From: Nigrospora sphaerica
Lineage: Eukaryota > Ascomycota > Sordariomycetes > Amphisphaeriales > Apiosporaceae
NCBI GenBank assembly: GCA_018287875.1
Contig: JAGVVL010000013.1
Location: forward strand, 1,798,001 to 1,862,000
Length of the DNA: 64,000 nucleotides
Direction of reading: 5' to 3'
Each line of letters begins with the position of its first letter. Position 1 is the stretch's first letter. This document shows positions 44,676-56,479 of the stretch, piece by piece. The position numbers were made by a program, and so were the translations under genes. The notes under the pieces were generated by a model that had not been told where the DNA came from, ran no database searches, and saw only the letters and a program-made list of their open reading frames with translations.

Positions 44676-46747
44676 CTAAGCCTCCGACTTGATGATATCG
44701 GCGGCCTTCTCGGCGATGGCGTAGGTGGGCTGGCACGTGTTGGCGCCGGGCAGGCTGGGCATGATGCTGGCGTCGACGACGCGGAGCCGCTTGACGCCGT
44801 AGACGCGCAGAGTCTGGTCGACGACGCCGCCGAGCTCGAGGGGCGCCAGGGCGGCGGTGCCAGCCGGGTGGTAGTCGGTCGGGCTGAGGGCCGTGGGGAC
44901 CCAGGCGGCGAGCTGCTTGTCCGAGGCGACGGCGGGGCCGGGGGCCGTCTCGCGGGGCGCGAGGCCCGCCAGCGACGTCTCGAAGTGGTAGCGACGGTAC
45001 CACTTGATCATCTCGACGACGACGCGCGTCTCGACGGGGTTGGTGAGGGCGCGGTAATCGACGACGGGGTTGGCGCCGAAGGGGTCCCGGGGGTCGACGT
45101 TGACGGAGCCGCGGCTGAACGGCTGGTTGAGGATGGGCACCGTAGCGCCCCGCGTCGCGTCGACGGCGAAGCGCGCGAAGACGGTGTGCTCAGACCGCAT
45201 GGCCGCCGCCAGACCCTTCATCTGCGCCGCGTAGCCCTTGGCCACCGTCGGGTGCACGTCGGCCGGCAGAAAGGCGGCGTGGTCTTGGCCCTCGAGCTCG
45301 TCAGCCAGCTCCGCAAAGTGCGTGGGCGAGATGGCCGTCAGGGGCAGCCAGCCAGCGAGGTTGCCGAACGCGATGGAGAGGGGACCTGGTTAAGAGGAGG
45401 TTAGTCAGGGATGCCAAGAAAAGAAGACAAAAGGGGAGTGGAGTGGCGCCCACGCCCACGTACCGGTACGATTGGTGGCCCAGAGGTCCTCGGCCCGCTT
45501 CTTGAAGACAGGGTCGGCGTTGAGGTCGTTGGCGTTGGGGTGGATATCGGCAAGGCCGGGGAGCGAGATGGCAGCGCCGATGTTGGAGTGGTCCTGGAAG
45601 TTCTGGCCGACGCCGGGGAGGTCGACGACGGTCTCGAGACCGGCGGCCTTGAGGACCTTCTTGGGGCCAATACCGCTCAGCTGCAGGAGTTTGGGGGTGT
45701 GGACGGCGCCTGCGGCGAGGAGGACCTCCTTGTCGGCCTTGACGGTGGCGACGCCGGCGTGGGTGTAGAACTCGACGCCCGTGGCCGTGGCGGCGTCGTC
45801 GAGGAGCACACGGCGCACCGCCGTCCCAGCAATCACGTGGTAGTTGGGCCGCGCCTTGAGGTGCACGTTGCCTGCGTACGACCGCTCCACCTTGATCGGG
45901 TCCATGAAGGTCGGGTACCAATAGACGCCGGCACTCCCGGCGCCGCTGTCCGAAACCATCTCGACCCCCGGAAGCTCCTGGAAGGCACTGAGCATGGGTT
46001 CTGGGCCGTCTATAGTCAGCACCGCTTCACGCTCGCTTCGCCGTGAGACACCTACTCAGACCGGGGTACTGGAAGCTCGGGAAGCTTGCCTGGACGGGCG
46101 AGTCCTTGCCCCAGTTGGAGGTGTCGGTCAAGATGTTGAATTGCTTGGCCAACTCGGGGGGCCGGGGGTTCAGGGTCAAGCCCTGATTTCACCTCAAGTC
46201 AGCTCGTGTGGCCACGCACGTCGGCCGGACCCAAACTTACCTTCTTGAAGTAGGGCAGCAGACCGTTCCAGCTCCAGCCCTGGTTGTCGTCGCCGAACAG
46301 CTGGCCCCAGCGGTCGTAGTCCTGGGCAGAGCCGCGGACCGTCATCATGGCGTTGACACCCGAGCTTCCGCCGACCATCTTGCCGAGCTGGACGTCAAAG
46401 GTCTTACCGCCCAGCGTCTTTTGGGGCGCCGACTTGAAGATGTAGCGGGGCTGACGGCGGGTGCCGGCGCCGGTGACGGGCAGGACGTCGGCTTCGGGGG
46501 CAAAGATGCCGGCCTCGAGCACCAGGACCGTCGTGGCGGGGTCCTCGGTCAGGCGGTCAGCCACGGTGAGGCCCGACGTGCCGCCGCCGACGATAACATA
46601 ATCATAGGCCGGCAGCAGCTCCGAGGCGTTGCTGATCTGGCGCGCCTGGTACGCGGAGCGCGGGATGGCGAAGCTGTGCGCCGTCGAGACGAGCGCCGCC
46701 GACGCCGCCGCGAGCGTCACCAGCAGGGACGAGCGCGGGAAGGCCAT
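44676..46747 (-). CDS. Secreted GMC oxidoreductase
   Basis: Exons 46747-46241, 46182-46056, 46009-45464 and 45385-44676; introns of 58, 46 and 78 bases; all phases close, 629 aa. Signal peptide about 1-25. The Rossmann FAD motif is [16 protein letters not shown] at about residue 51, followed by LVLEAG, then the GMC signature around [26 protein letters not shown] and a second one near [18 protein letters not shown]. The C-terminus carries [18 protein letters not shown] and the closing block [32 protein letters not shown]; the His in YHPAGT and the Asn in GANTCQ are the usual active-site pair. The enzyme oxidises an alcohol and reduces O2 or a quinone; aryl-alcohol oxidase and choline-type dehydrogenases are the nearest groups, but the substrate cannot be fixed. 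A TATA-like TTATAAAG lies about 140 bases upstream. Confidence 0.9.
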
Positions 46748-49700
46748 GGTGGGCAAGGGTGGGGGGAAGGGGGCAGAGGCACAGCCGAGACGTGACGGCT
46801 GCGAGATGAAGCACAGGTAAGAGCGAGGGGCCTGGCTGCACCGTCAAAGGAACAGAGCTCGGCCGACGAGCCGGTGTCCCAACCACTTTATAATCGAACG
46901 GGCCAGCGGCAGAGCCATCCTCACCCTCCCGTCCGTGCTGGGCGAGACGCGGTAGTCTCCAACGCGCCCAGTTCCAACCCCAAGGGGCTTTGGGCCATAG
47001 ACACGATGACCTCCCGCCAGGGGCAATGCGTCCCGTCTGCGCCGGCAAAGCCGTCGAGGGTAGAGCCGGAGCATGGCAATGCCACAAGCCGCCAGGCGCC
47101 GACGCCGGAAACGCCGCGAACAGGCAGGCAATTGGGGCCGCGTCGCCGGGTGCAGTTGCGATCTTCTCTGCTTGGCGTTGCCGGGGCTCTCGCCTCGTTC
47201 GCGGTTGCATGGGCGCGACGGCCGAGGTGGCCAAACAAAATGAGGCGAGGTTGTGCTATGGTCGAAGCCATGCAGGACGCCCGATACCAGATTCTTGACC
47301 GGGTACGTCCGGCGTCACCCGCCCACGGCCGGCACCGTACGTGCGTCTGCAAAGCGTCTGTCGCCGGGTCCTGCCATGTGAGACAGCGCGTGCCAATATA
47401 TAACAGTAAGACTCTCTTGGTAGTGCCTGCACGGCAACGAAAGTGAGCGTGTGGGGTACATGGGGTCTTTTGGTGTGGCATTGGGGTGGGATGGCCGGAA
47501 GGCGCCTGTCACCAACACGCGCCTGGAAGGTGCCGTGGGGCACGCCAAGGTGTGCAATCTCCCGGCCGAGCTCGGTGGCTGACAACCGAGAATTAGGTGA
47601 CGAGGATCGTCGCCATCGTTCGCATTGCGTGTGTGTGCGCGTTTGTGTGGCAGCGCGTCTCCGTGCAGAGGAGCCGGCTCAGGCCTAGGCCTTGTCGAAG
47701 CGCCAAAGACTTGTACGCAATATTATTTCCCGCCTGCCGTCTTGGCAAATTGCGGTGTCTGTCTCGTGAACCCCGACGGCCGTGTTGCATCTCCCACAGG
47801 CGCCGGCAGCCGGCCGAACGTCGGAGCCGAGCGACTGATGCGGCTTTGGCCTACCGCGATAATCTCGGGCACGTCCATCATCTTCTCCTCTCTTTTCGGA
47901 AGCTTGCAGTGAGTGTCGGCTGCTGGTTGCGAAGATGCACGCCTCATTGTCGTGCCCCCTTGTCCGCCCTGGTCGCATCCATCAAATATGATGTATGACA
48001 CGATGCGGTGCAGAGTCTCCTTCCACCATTGCACCAGGAGGACCGAAGGGGTCATCCGACAAATTCTTGATCTGGTAAGGTAGCCATCACATCTTCCAGA
48101 CCATTCTTGACCCAATTCTTTTTGCATAGTGCCTACTCCTAAGCGAGCAACTTGACCTGATGAACGAATAAAACGAGCGAGTACCCTTCTGGTCAAGCCG
48201 GATAAACGAATTATCCAGGTTCGTCACCATTTGTCGTCCACGTGGGTATATTATCCGTTCTTCGCCAATCATGAGCGACCCTCACGGTACTTCTAATAGG
48301 AGCCGGTTCTTCGGGGCTGGGCAGCTCACGGAGGCTTCATTGGCTTTCAATTTCAACTTCACCGCCCTCCGCTTCGCCATGACGGCAAAGCCAACTTGAA
48401 TGCAAGTGCACCCTACCTCTTGGCCCGCCGATGCGGGTCCTGACACGACGGCCCGATTTTGGTCTTTCCGCCTCCCTGCCTCTCCCGCGCTCTCTCCCCC
48501 CTCCCTTTTGGCCGGAGAAAACAATAATACCTAATCAAGGACAAGGAAGCCGGGCAAACGATACTGAGTTTTATACTACCTCTGCTGTAACGCCACAAGG
48601 GAGCACCATCCACATGTAGCTAACTCCGCCGGGCCGTTCTGCTAACTATTAAGATCGACTTTGAGACTCCGGCGCCACTGAAGCACTGAATCTCCCAAGA
48701 GCATGGACGCGCCTGGAATGACTTACCGCACCGCAAGCGTCTTCCACCCTTGCTGCGAATGTCGAGTGGTGGCCGCCCGTGCCCGAGCCAGAGTACGCTT
48801 GAGAATACCCGGAGACGAAGAGGTGTTGACAGTCGGGCGTCGGCCAGGCGCCTTGCAGCTCCCATCGGGATAATGCGCAGGGTTGCCCAACCACGCAGCT
48901 CGGAGTGGCCGTCGTTGTCAATGCTGCCGGGGATTTCAATACGAGGGCCGTTGTGATCCTGGTTATATATCCTCGAATGCGTGGTGTTGGTGTGGGTACG
49001 CCATTCCCCAGTAATTGGGGGCATCGGCAAATATTGGTTCGCCAATCCACTAGGACGTTGTCAGCCAAACCTGTCTGCCCTTGGAAGTCGTCCCAGTCCA
49101 GCCGGTCATCCCGGTCATCCACGCTTCAATAATTCCCGTCATCCATGTCATCGTGGCTAAGTCTGTGCCTATAGCAGGCAAAGCAGGCCTGTATTTTGCC
49201 TGCCGCCTCGCCGCCATACGGCATTTACCCTTCCCGGTAGAACATCCTCAATGCAGGTTGCGCACCTCCTCTTGTCAGCCTGTGCTTGTCTTTGGTGGAG
49301 GGTGGGATGGATTGCCGTGTCGATCGCGGTACAGCTCCACTTTCTGCAAGTCGTCACGTTACTGAGTACGCCTGAAAACCCAACCCCCCGGAGGACATTA
49401 TCACATTCTGTAGCCGGCCAAGAGCTGCACTCGGGCGGTTCGGCTGTAATGTACACTTCGGGATGATCTCCAGAGGCTGAGCTGTCCGCTGGTCATGACT
49501 GGGTTCTGGGGTGGAGGCAGCGAGTCTGCGGGCTTCGTTGGCGCTGGCATCGGCACTTACGGGGGAGACCCGGGGACTGACCAAATCTCAACCCCCAGCG
49601 AACCATACGGCCACGAGAAAAGTCCGGTACGTCGTATCGTTCGCTGGCGTTGTTGTCAGAAGCAGCCCGGGGGCGTTGACGGCAACCGAGCTGGTCGTGT

Positions 49701-50812
49701 CGTTCGGGTTGTCGCAGGGGATCGGGGAGGGTTCCTAAGTAGTTGTATTTGCAGAGAGGTCGGGTATCGCAAGCGTAAAAATGGCGAGTCATGGAGGGTG
49801 AGAGAATGCGTTCGAGGGTTGCAAATCAGGTGGGCATAGCGACATGGGTGATCCAAGCGCTGTCACCACATTTCCAGTATGGGGAACTTGGTCCCCACCG
49901 ACCTGCTTCCTGTCTTGGGTGCGGTGTTTTCGATCTCGGTCGTCTCGGCTGCAGTTGCCTGGAAGCAAAGGTGAAACCGATCCCAGGCCCCGCAGAAGGC
50001 GATTGAGAGATAAACAAATGGCAACCGTCTCGGCAGGAGGAGTGAGCAGGTCTAAGCGTTGTTTGGGGGAGATATAAACGTACAAAAGCCCGCAGCCGTT
50101 CTTCTCCAGTTGTCGCTATAGTCTCCGCCGCGCTCTTTCTGATTGGCCCGACGGGGCGGGCGAGGCATGGGCGCTAGGGGCTGCTGAACATCCTTTTTGC
50201 GGGGCTATGTGGGGCCTGACAGCCCGTCAGCACGTGCCGCACGGACGATCTTCAAACTCTTCCCCCTGGCATGCCCTGGCTATCTGCAGTGCTGTGACAC
50301 GGCCAGGATAGCCAGGCACGCCTACAACCGGGGCTGCCCAGGGGCAGGTTCAGGTATGTGCGCAGCCAGTGTTTGTGTGTGATGTCACGCAAGAGATGAA
50401 GAGGTGCCCGGATGAGGCAAGGCAGCGTCCGCCGTTGCGGGTCCTTGCGAGTTATCCCTACCGTCGCCGGCCGCGTGGTCGGGCGGATCGCGGCCGCTGC
50501 TCGGGTAGCTCTGCCCCTTCGGGCAAGACAGCCTGGGGAACTGGGACGGGTACGGGGTCAGATCAGACGACAACGGGCCTCCCCCGGTCTGCCATGTGCA
50601 ACAAGCGAAAACCGGAACCCAGTCGTCAGCCCGTGCTTGTCGACCCGGATCTCCTTTAACTTGGGTGCCGGATGCCTTCTCGCCCCCCAGCCGTCAACTC
50701 GTCATCCAACCAGCCAATTCACTGTTCGCTCCTGGTGAGCCGCCGAGGAGCCTTGCCGTGTCACACTACCGCCTCGGACCAGCAACGGCAGCAACCCTAA
50801 TCGCCGCCGACC
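46748..50812. other. 4-kb gap without a supported gene
   Basis: Overlapping open frames at 46.9-47.5 and 48.6-49.1 kb show no known domain. A minus-strand pair of frames at 48620-49122 has somewhat protein-like composition (GPRIEIPGSIDNDGHSELRG) and could be a relic, but I cannot name it. Holds the GMC promoter on the left and the SAT4-like promoter on the right. Confidence 0.4.
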
Positions 50813-52071
50813 ATGGCCCTCCTCTTCCCCGTTGAGACGAGCCAGCAGCATGTCTTCATTACCTGGGTCGTGCTCTTCACCGCCGTCGCCACCGTCGCCG
50901 TGGGACTGCGGCTTCTGGCCCGACGCATCTCGGGCAGGAAACTCGGCTCCGACGACTTCCTCATGGTGGCTTCCTGCACCTTCCTCGTCGCCTACATGGT
51001 CGTTTCGGTACTAGGTACGTCCTGTCCCGACCCCCGGGTGTTCGTCCGACGTCGCGGGTCCCGAGGCTGACCGTGTGTGCCTTGCAGCCGTGGTGATCGG
51101 TGGTATGGGCTATCATCTAGACGAGCTCAAGAACCGCTTCGGTGTTGCTCAGCCCTCCGCGAAATTCATCAAGGTCAGTCCGACTATGCAGTGAACTGCT
51201 ACGTCTTCCCGTCGGCTGACTGGATAACCCCGCCAGTTCCTACTCGCCATGCAGGTCATGTGGTGCTTCAACCTGACCCTCACCAAAGCCGCCATCCTGG
51301 CCCTCTACATCAAGATCTTCACCATGCGCTCCTTTGTCATTGCTGCCAAGGCCACCATGGTCGTCGCCATCTGCTGGTATGTTGCATGCTCGGTACTCCC
51401 TGCTTACACGGAAACCATGGCTCACTGTGCCCGTCCAGCACTACCATCATGATAATAGGGTCCATTGCCGTGTGCCGGCCCATAGCCTACTACTGGGACA
51501 AGACCATCGAGGGCGGCAAGTGCGGCGACTTTCCTGCTCTCTGGATAGCCACGGCAGCCATCAGCATCGCCACCGACTTGGCCACCCTTATACTTCCCAT
51601 CCCTCACGTGTGGAGGCTGGAGCTCGAGCGGAGCAAAAAGGCCGTTCTGATTTGTGCCTTCAGTCTCGGTGCCCTGTAAGCTGTTGGCCCACGGATTCCG
51701 CATGGTAGTCCCCGAGAAATACTGACCGTCGTTTCCACCTTCGCAGCACTTGTATCGCCGGGGCCGTATACATCAGCATGATCGCGTCCTATGACCCGTC
51801 CGACTCGACCTTCAATGCGGTGCCCATGATGCTCGTCGCCTTCGTGGAGCCGGCTGCGGGCATTACGCTTGGCTGTCTGCCCGTGCTCCGGCCACTTCTG
51901 AGGAGAAACCGGGCCAGCATCATGGGCCAGGTACCCAAGTCGGCCGGCTCGTCCAAATCGCAGTTGCATAACGATTTCGAGGCCGGACAGGAACCCCACG
52001 CCATCACGGTGAAGACGTCGTGGTATGTAATGCACGGGACGGATAGTAAAATAAGCTTCGCACATAAATAA
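50813..52071 (+). CDS. SAT4/PTH11-like fungal rhodopsin-domain membrane protein
   Basis: Exons 50813-51014, 51088-51173, 51237-51376, 51439-51675 and 51747-52071; four introns of 62-73 bases; phases close, 329 aa. Seven hydrophobic segments are visible, starting HVFITWVVLFTAVATVAVGLRLLARR and DDFLMVASCTFLVAYMVVSVLG. Typical marks of the family: GMGYHLDEL after helix 2, NLTLTKAAILALYIKIF in helix 3, CRPIAYYWDK and GGKCGDFPALWIATAAISIATDLATLILPIP around helices 4-5, and the end of helix 7 EPAAGITLGCLPVLRPLL. Members are plasma-membrane proteins, some acting as receptors in surface sensing; no ligand is implied here. It lacks the N-terminal CFEM domain of PTH11 and has a short tail (about 55 aa). 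Model confidence is good, function open. Confidence 0.85.
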
Positions 52072-52502
52072 GAGTAGAGTGGCGGAGGGGGTTGGTAAGC
52101 AGGCGGTACCTGGCAGCACAGAACAGAAATAATCTGGTGGAAGGACCCCCGCTGGCCCTTTCCAACGGAATCTTCGACCAAATAGGTCATTTCTTGCACA
52201 CCATTGACCCAAATCCACCGGACCGTCGTCCTTGTATTGGTGTGTCACGAGCTCACTGTACCGGTTTGGGCGTCATCTGAAAGCTGCTCGGTGTTCCTGG
52301 CGCAACGCGACGAGGGGCTTATGCCCATCCCATCTACCATGTGCCCCATGGGATGAGATCCAATTAGGGCAGGCAGTGGGAGTGGTGATTCTTGTAGGAG
52401 GTGTTACCCACTGTGGAACGTGGGGGGGCACGCAAAGACCACTCAAGCGCCAGTACTGACGGGGATAGTCGGAGGGGGCGCCTCCACCCGCGGCAGGGCC
52501 AT
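52072..52502. other. Intergenic left of LINE copy B
   Basis: Ends in the left target-site copy. No gene seen. Confidence 0.5.
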
Positions 52503-52513
52503 CTAGAACTGGG

Positions 52514-52544
<31 letters not shown>

Positions 52545-55500
52545 TTACACCTAGCGACCTATCAAGGCCATGAGGACCCCCTACGCATCTTAGCCTAGGA
52601 AAACCGTTCCGGGCTAACGTCCGGCCGGGTGAAAAACCTAGGTTCCGCTGCGTCGCACCGCACTTGTCTACTCTCTAGCCTGCCATACCGAGATCGGGCT
52701 CAGCGTGCCCGCTTCCTAGCTGATAAGCTGATTCGCAAGCTGGAACATGCCTAGCCTTCCCGAGCGGAGTAGCCATCTTGCGATAATCCCAGCTTTTCCT
52801 GGCGTGTCTAGCATCCTGTCTGTGTCGATCGGCTCTCTTAGAGCTTGGACGAGATGCTCTCGTCTTTCTCTCTCCCTTGGGCAGAAAACGAGGATATGTC
52901 GGACGGTCTCCCTGCCCTGACCGCAGACGCACCATGGGCTGTCGAAGCCTGGAACCTTGCGCTTGAAAAGGAAGTCTCGCAGCCTAATCTTGCCAGTCCT
53001 CGCTTAAACGAGGATGGAGCTCTCTGCCTTATGGAGTCCCCTATGGAGCTTAAGGACGTGCTTATCTAGCGGCATCTTAGTTGCTGCCGGGGCTCGTGCT
53101 ATTCGATTTTGCTGCGTTTGTTGCCATCTCTAAAGCCAGTCTCTCTCCTTAGCCTTGTGTGCTGAGTCTCCAGCTAGCCATTCGTCTAGCCACCTCTTAC
53201 GATTAGGAGCGTCGGGGCCTTTCGGTCTACGCCGGCGAGTCGGTCTTGTTAGGATCCATCTAGCTGCGCTATCACATCTTGCTTGGATGAGTGATGCGAT
53301 ACGCGGCTGTTGGAGCCTCTCTTCCGATGCCGCCACCCTTCTATTGAGCCACGTGTTTAAGGGGGACACGTAGGCTTCCGTTTCTAGCACTGCGGCAGCC
53401 GTGGCTTTGAAAGCTCCTGTGACCTTTCGGAGGCACTCTGTTTGGACGTCGTTAAGTGCCTTGGCTCTGTTTTTCGAGATCTGGCGGTGCCACTCTGAAG
53501 CTCCATAACCTATCGCAGACCGTACGACCGCTGTATAGACTTGGCGGGCTCGCTGGAGAGACGCGCCCCATGTCGAGCCGGCTATCCGGTCTAGGGCATA
53601 GACTTGCGTCGCCATCTTCTTCGATATCGACTGGATATGGACGTCCCAGCGGAGACGTCTATCCACCTGGATGCCAAGGACGCGGCAGGAGTCTTCTGGT
53701 TCGATTTCGTGACCTTCTAAGGCTATCTTTATATCCGGACCTTTCCGTCTTCGAGAGAAGTGGACTAGGTGATATTTCTGGACTGCAAAGGTCATGCCGT
53801 GGCTGACTGCCTATTCTTTGCAGACCCTATGAGCAGCTTCTAGCCGCTCGCAGGTTTGCTCTAGGTTTAAGCCGAAGCCCACGAGGTTTGTGTTGTCTGC
53901 GAAGGCTATAGTAGCTATCCCTAGTACAGCGCGGAGGGCCTTGTAGAGACCGGCTGTATAAAGGCAGAAGAGGATAGGCGATAGGGGTGAGCCCTGCGGG
54001 ACGCCTGCTGGGACTGGGATCTCGTCCGATTCCTGGCCATCGAAGAACAGCGTAGTGGACCGGTTAGATAAGAAGCTTCGGATCCAGCTAATAGTCCATA
54101 TAGGGACCCTTAGCGCTCGCAGGTTAGCGAGGAGCCTTCCATGGTCGACGGAGTCGAAAGCGCCTGAGATATCCAGCGATAGAAGGGTTGCTGCACCTCC
54201 ATGTTTCCAGGCTGTGCGGACTAGGTCCGTTAGCAACCGTAAGGCTGTTTCCGTGGAGCGGCCTTTCCGGTTGCCCATCTGTTCGTCCGGGAGCAGCCCG
54301 TTTTCCTCCGCAAAGCTGGCTAGCCGTTGCGCCAGCAGGCTCTCGATCACCTTCCCCATGGTGTTAAGTAGCGCGATAGGTCTCCATCCGCCGGCTTGGT
54401 GGTACTCGTTTGGCTGCTTTCCTGGTTTCCGGAGGATAACGGTCACTGCTTTGCGGAACGCTGTTGGATAGTATCCTATACGCCAGCATGCTTCCGCTAG
54501 GGAGGCTAAGGCCTGGAAGAGGGCCCCCTATCCCCCGGGTCTAGTTCTCTGCGCTTTCCATAGAAAGAGGTGGGGAATAGAAGGTTTGCACCTTAAGCAG
54601 CCCGCAAGGGCATATCCCTCTCTAGGACCACCGACATGCGCATCCGTCCTCTCGAGCCATAGCACGACCTCCTCGACCTGCAGCCTCCCAGGATAGCACT
54701 TGCGCTAGCGACACTCCGACAGAGAAGATGCCCTTTGGCACAATCGAAGGCAGTCCGTCTCATCCTTGTCTCCAGGTCCCTAGGCTGGCCCCATCCAGCT
54801 GTTCATCCCCTTCCACGGCAAGTCCTCGAACCGGTTCCATCTTTAGTCGACCCTAGTGCGAGTAGGGGACATAGGGGCTACCCTGTTCTTCTGCCGGTCC
54901 CGCGGTCGTCGTGCTATGCTACGGCCCACCGGTGTCCTAGGGTGGCGAGCCCTAGACCGGCTTCCCGTTGCTCGCCGCCATCTCTGCCAGCGAGCCGACT
55001 ATATCTTACCGTAGGCCTTCGGTAAGGGGTACCACCACGCCGGCATAGTACCCCGTAAGGCCTCGATTAACCTGCCCTGATCCACCATATGTTCGTCTCC
55101 GGAGCGGTGCGCTGTCACCCCGAAGGGCGACACGGGCGGCCAGCCGTAGCCACTATTGCCTTAACGACTCCGTTCCCGTGCTCTTAACAACTTCCATTAC
55201 TCCGTACGCACGCCCACTTAGGTCTTCGTTCGATGCCCTCGCGGCTGTTTACTGCAAGCCGTCTCAGAGCTCGGTAGGGCCAAGGGTGTCCTGTCGTCGC
55301 CTCGAGAACCGAGTCGACGTCGGATGGTTTTTTTACCTAAATCCCTCTATAAAGACGAGGGCTTTCGCTGCGCGCCTATTTTATCGTCGATCCGGCGTCG
55401 CGCGGTGTCGATTTTCGAGGCTGCTTGCTGCGTTTAGCGGGGGCGAAAAATTTTTGGTCGTGCGACGCCCGAAAATCCCGCATCACAGACCGTCTCAGCA

Positions 55501-55629
55501 CAACTCCGGTGCAGCGACATAGCGACGCAGCAATGGCGCCTCGCTACACTTTCGTGCAGAATGCGTCTCTACATCGGCTCTCCCTTAGTCAATTGACCTA
55601 GGAAGATTTCCAGCCTAGAACTGGGATTA
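52503..55629 (-). mobile_element. Tad-like LINE copy B with 15-bp target-site duplication
   Basis: Element 52518-55614 (3,097 bases, minus orientation) sits between CTAGAACTGGGATTA at 52503-52517 and the same 15 bases at 55615-55629. The 3' end has an AAT microsatellite tail. The element is shorter than complete Tad-like elements: an RT-containing polyprotein occupies 52.7-54.7 kb, and the 5' kilobase (about 54.7-55.6 kb) is non-coding in any frame I can read. No complete ORF1 or endonuclease is seen, so it is internally deleted or rearranged. The flanking duplication shows it inserted as one unit. Confidence 0.85.
52717..54530 (-). pseudogene. LINE reverse transcriptase / C-terminal zinc-knuckle polyprotein, broken
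   Basis: Reading on the minus strand: RT fingers and palm (ILRKPGK, WRPIALLNTMGKVIE, GNRKGRSTETAL, LSLDISGAFDSVDHGRL, PAGVPQGSPLSPILF), then the catalytic box as FADN where FADD is expected. A TAG at 53811-53813 follows CKE; the same frame resumes to 53130 with the post-RT region (RVLGIQVDRRLRWDVHI, SAIGYGASEWH), stops again, and ends with the C-terminal block containing CVCG-x7-H-x4-C and RHILVFCPRERE. The lost second Asp and the stops make it inactive. Further upstream (to about 54.7 kb) the frame is recognisable but interrupted. Confidence 0.85.
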
Positions 55630-56479
55630 ATAGATGGGACGAAATCAATTCCGCCGGATGGATCCAATAGAGAGGTAAACTTTTACGTGCACATAAGAGA
55701 CTGCGAATTTATTGATGTCATGCGTAAAACATTTCTGAGATACTAGGAATTCCATCTACCTACAAGCGATGTAAAGAAGTAAGAATTCCTTACTTATAAA
55801 TAGAAGAAGACACATAGTATATCTTTTAAGATCCACAGAGTGTATATTTTAACTCAGCTTAAATAAGCCATTTAAAAGACGCGAATCAAGCTTCAAGAGC
55901 AAAAGAGTACTTACACTACACGAAATTGATGTGGACGCAACAACACCAGATCCCGGTCAGGATGTTTAGAAAGACAATTACTTAACAAAGACTCCTTTGT
56001 CCTACCCTGCAACTGACAACACAATATTTAGAGAGGTACTTCCCAATCTACTCCATAACAGCTCTTTGTTTGGCTAGTTTGAGTAGCAACACATAGTTAA
56101 ATATAGCCTTGGTTGTTTTTTGTGTTGCTTAAAGGCCACACGTACTGTTTTGAAGAATATGTTGTTAGTTGAAATCCTGTACTAACAAAATATGTTGGCG
56201 TTGTCAGATCTATTTATTTATAGCAAGATATGTGGCGCTTCAAATAGTAGAAGAGGCAGCCAGCCTCGGGGCTGACGCGTTTCGGTCTTGGCCGCAGCTG
56301 AGGTCGAATTTTGGCGCTGACGCGGTCTAGTGCCCCCCCCTTGGGCTCCTAATCAGCATCGGTGGGTGAATCATACTTTAGAACACCTTGTCTCTACCAG
56401 CATATGTCATACGATCCCCGACCATCGTCTCTCGCTTCAGCCCTGCAGGGAGAACTAGCATCGAAGCAAGAGGGTTACC
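55630..56479. other. AT-rich flank between LINE B and HET-domain gene
   Basis: Strongly AT-rich, no gene, many TA steps. The last 100 bases become GC-richer and contain the start region of the HET-domain gene. Confidence 0.55.

Noticed and set aside
48620..49122. Two overlapping minus-strand frames with protein-like text
   Set aside because: Cannot be assigned to a family and no consistent splice model was found.
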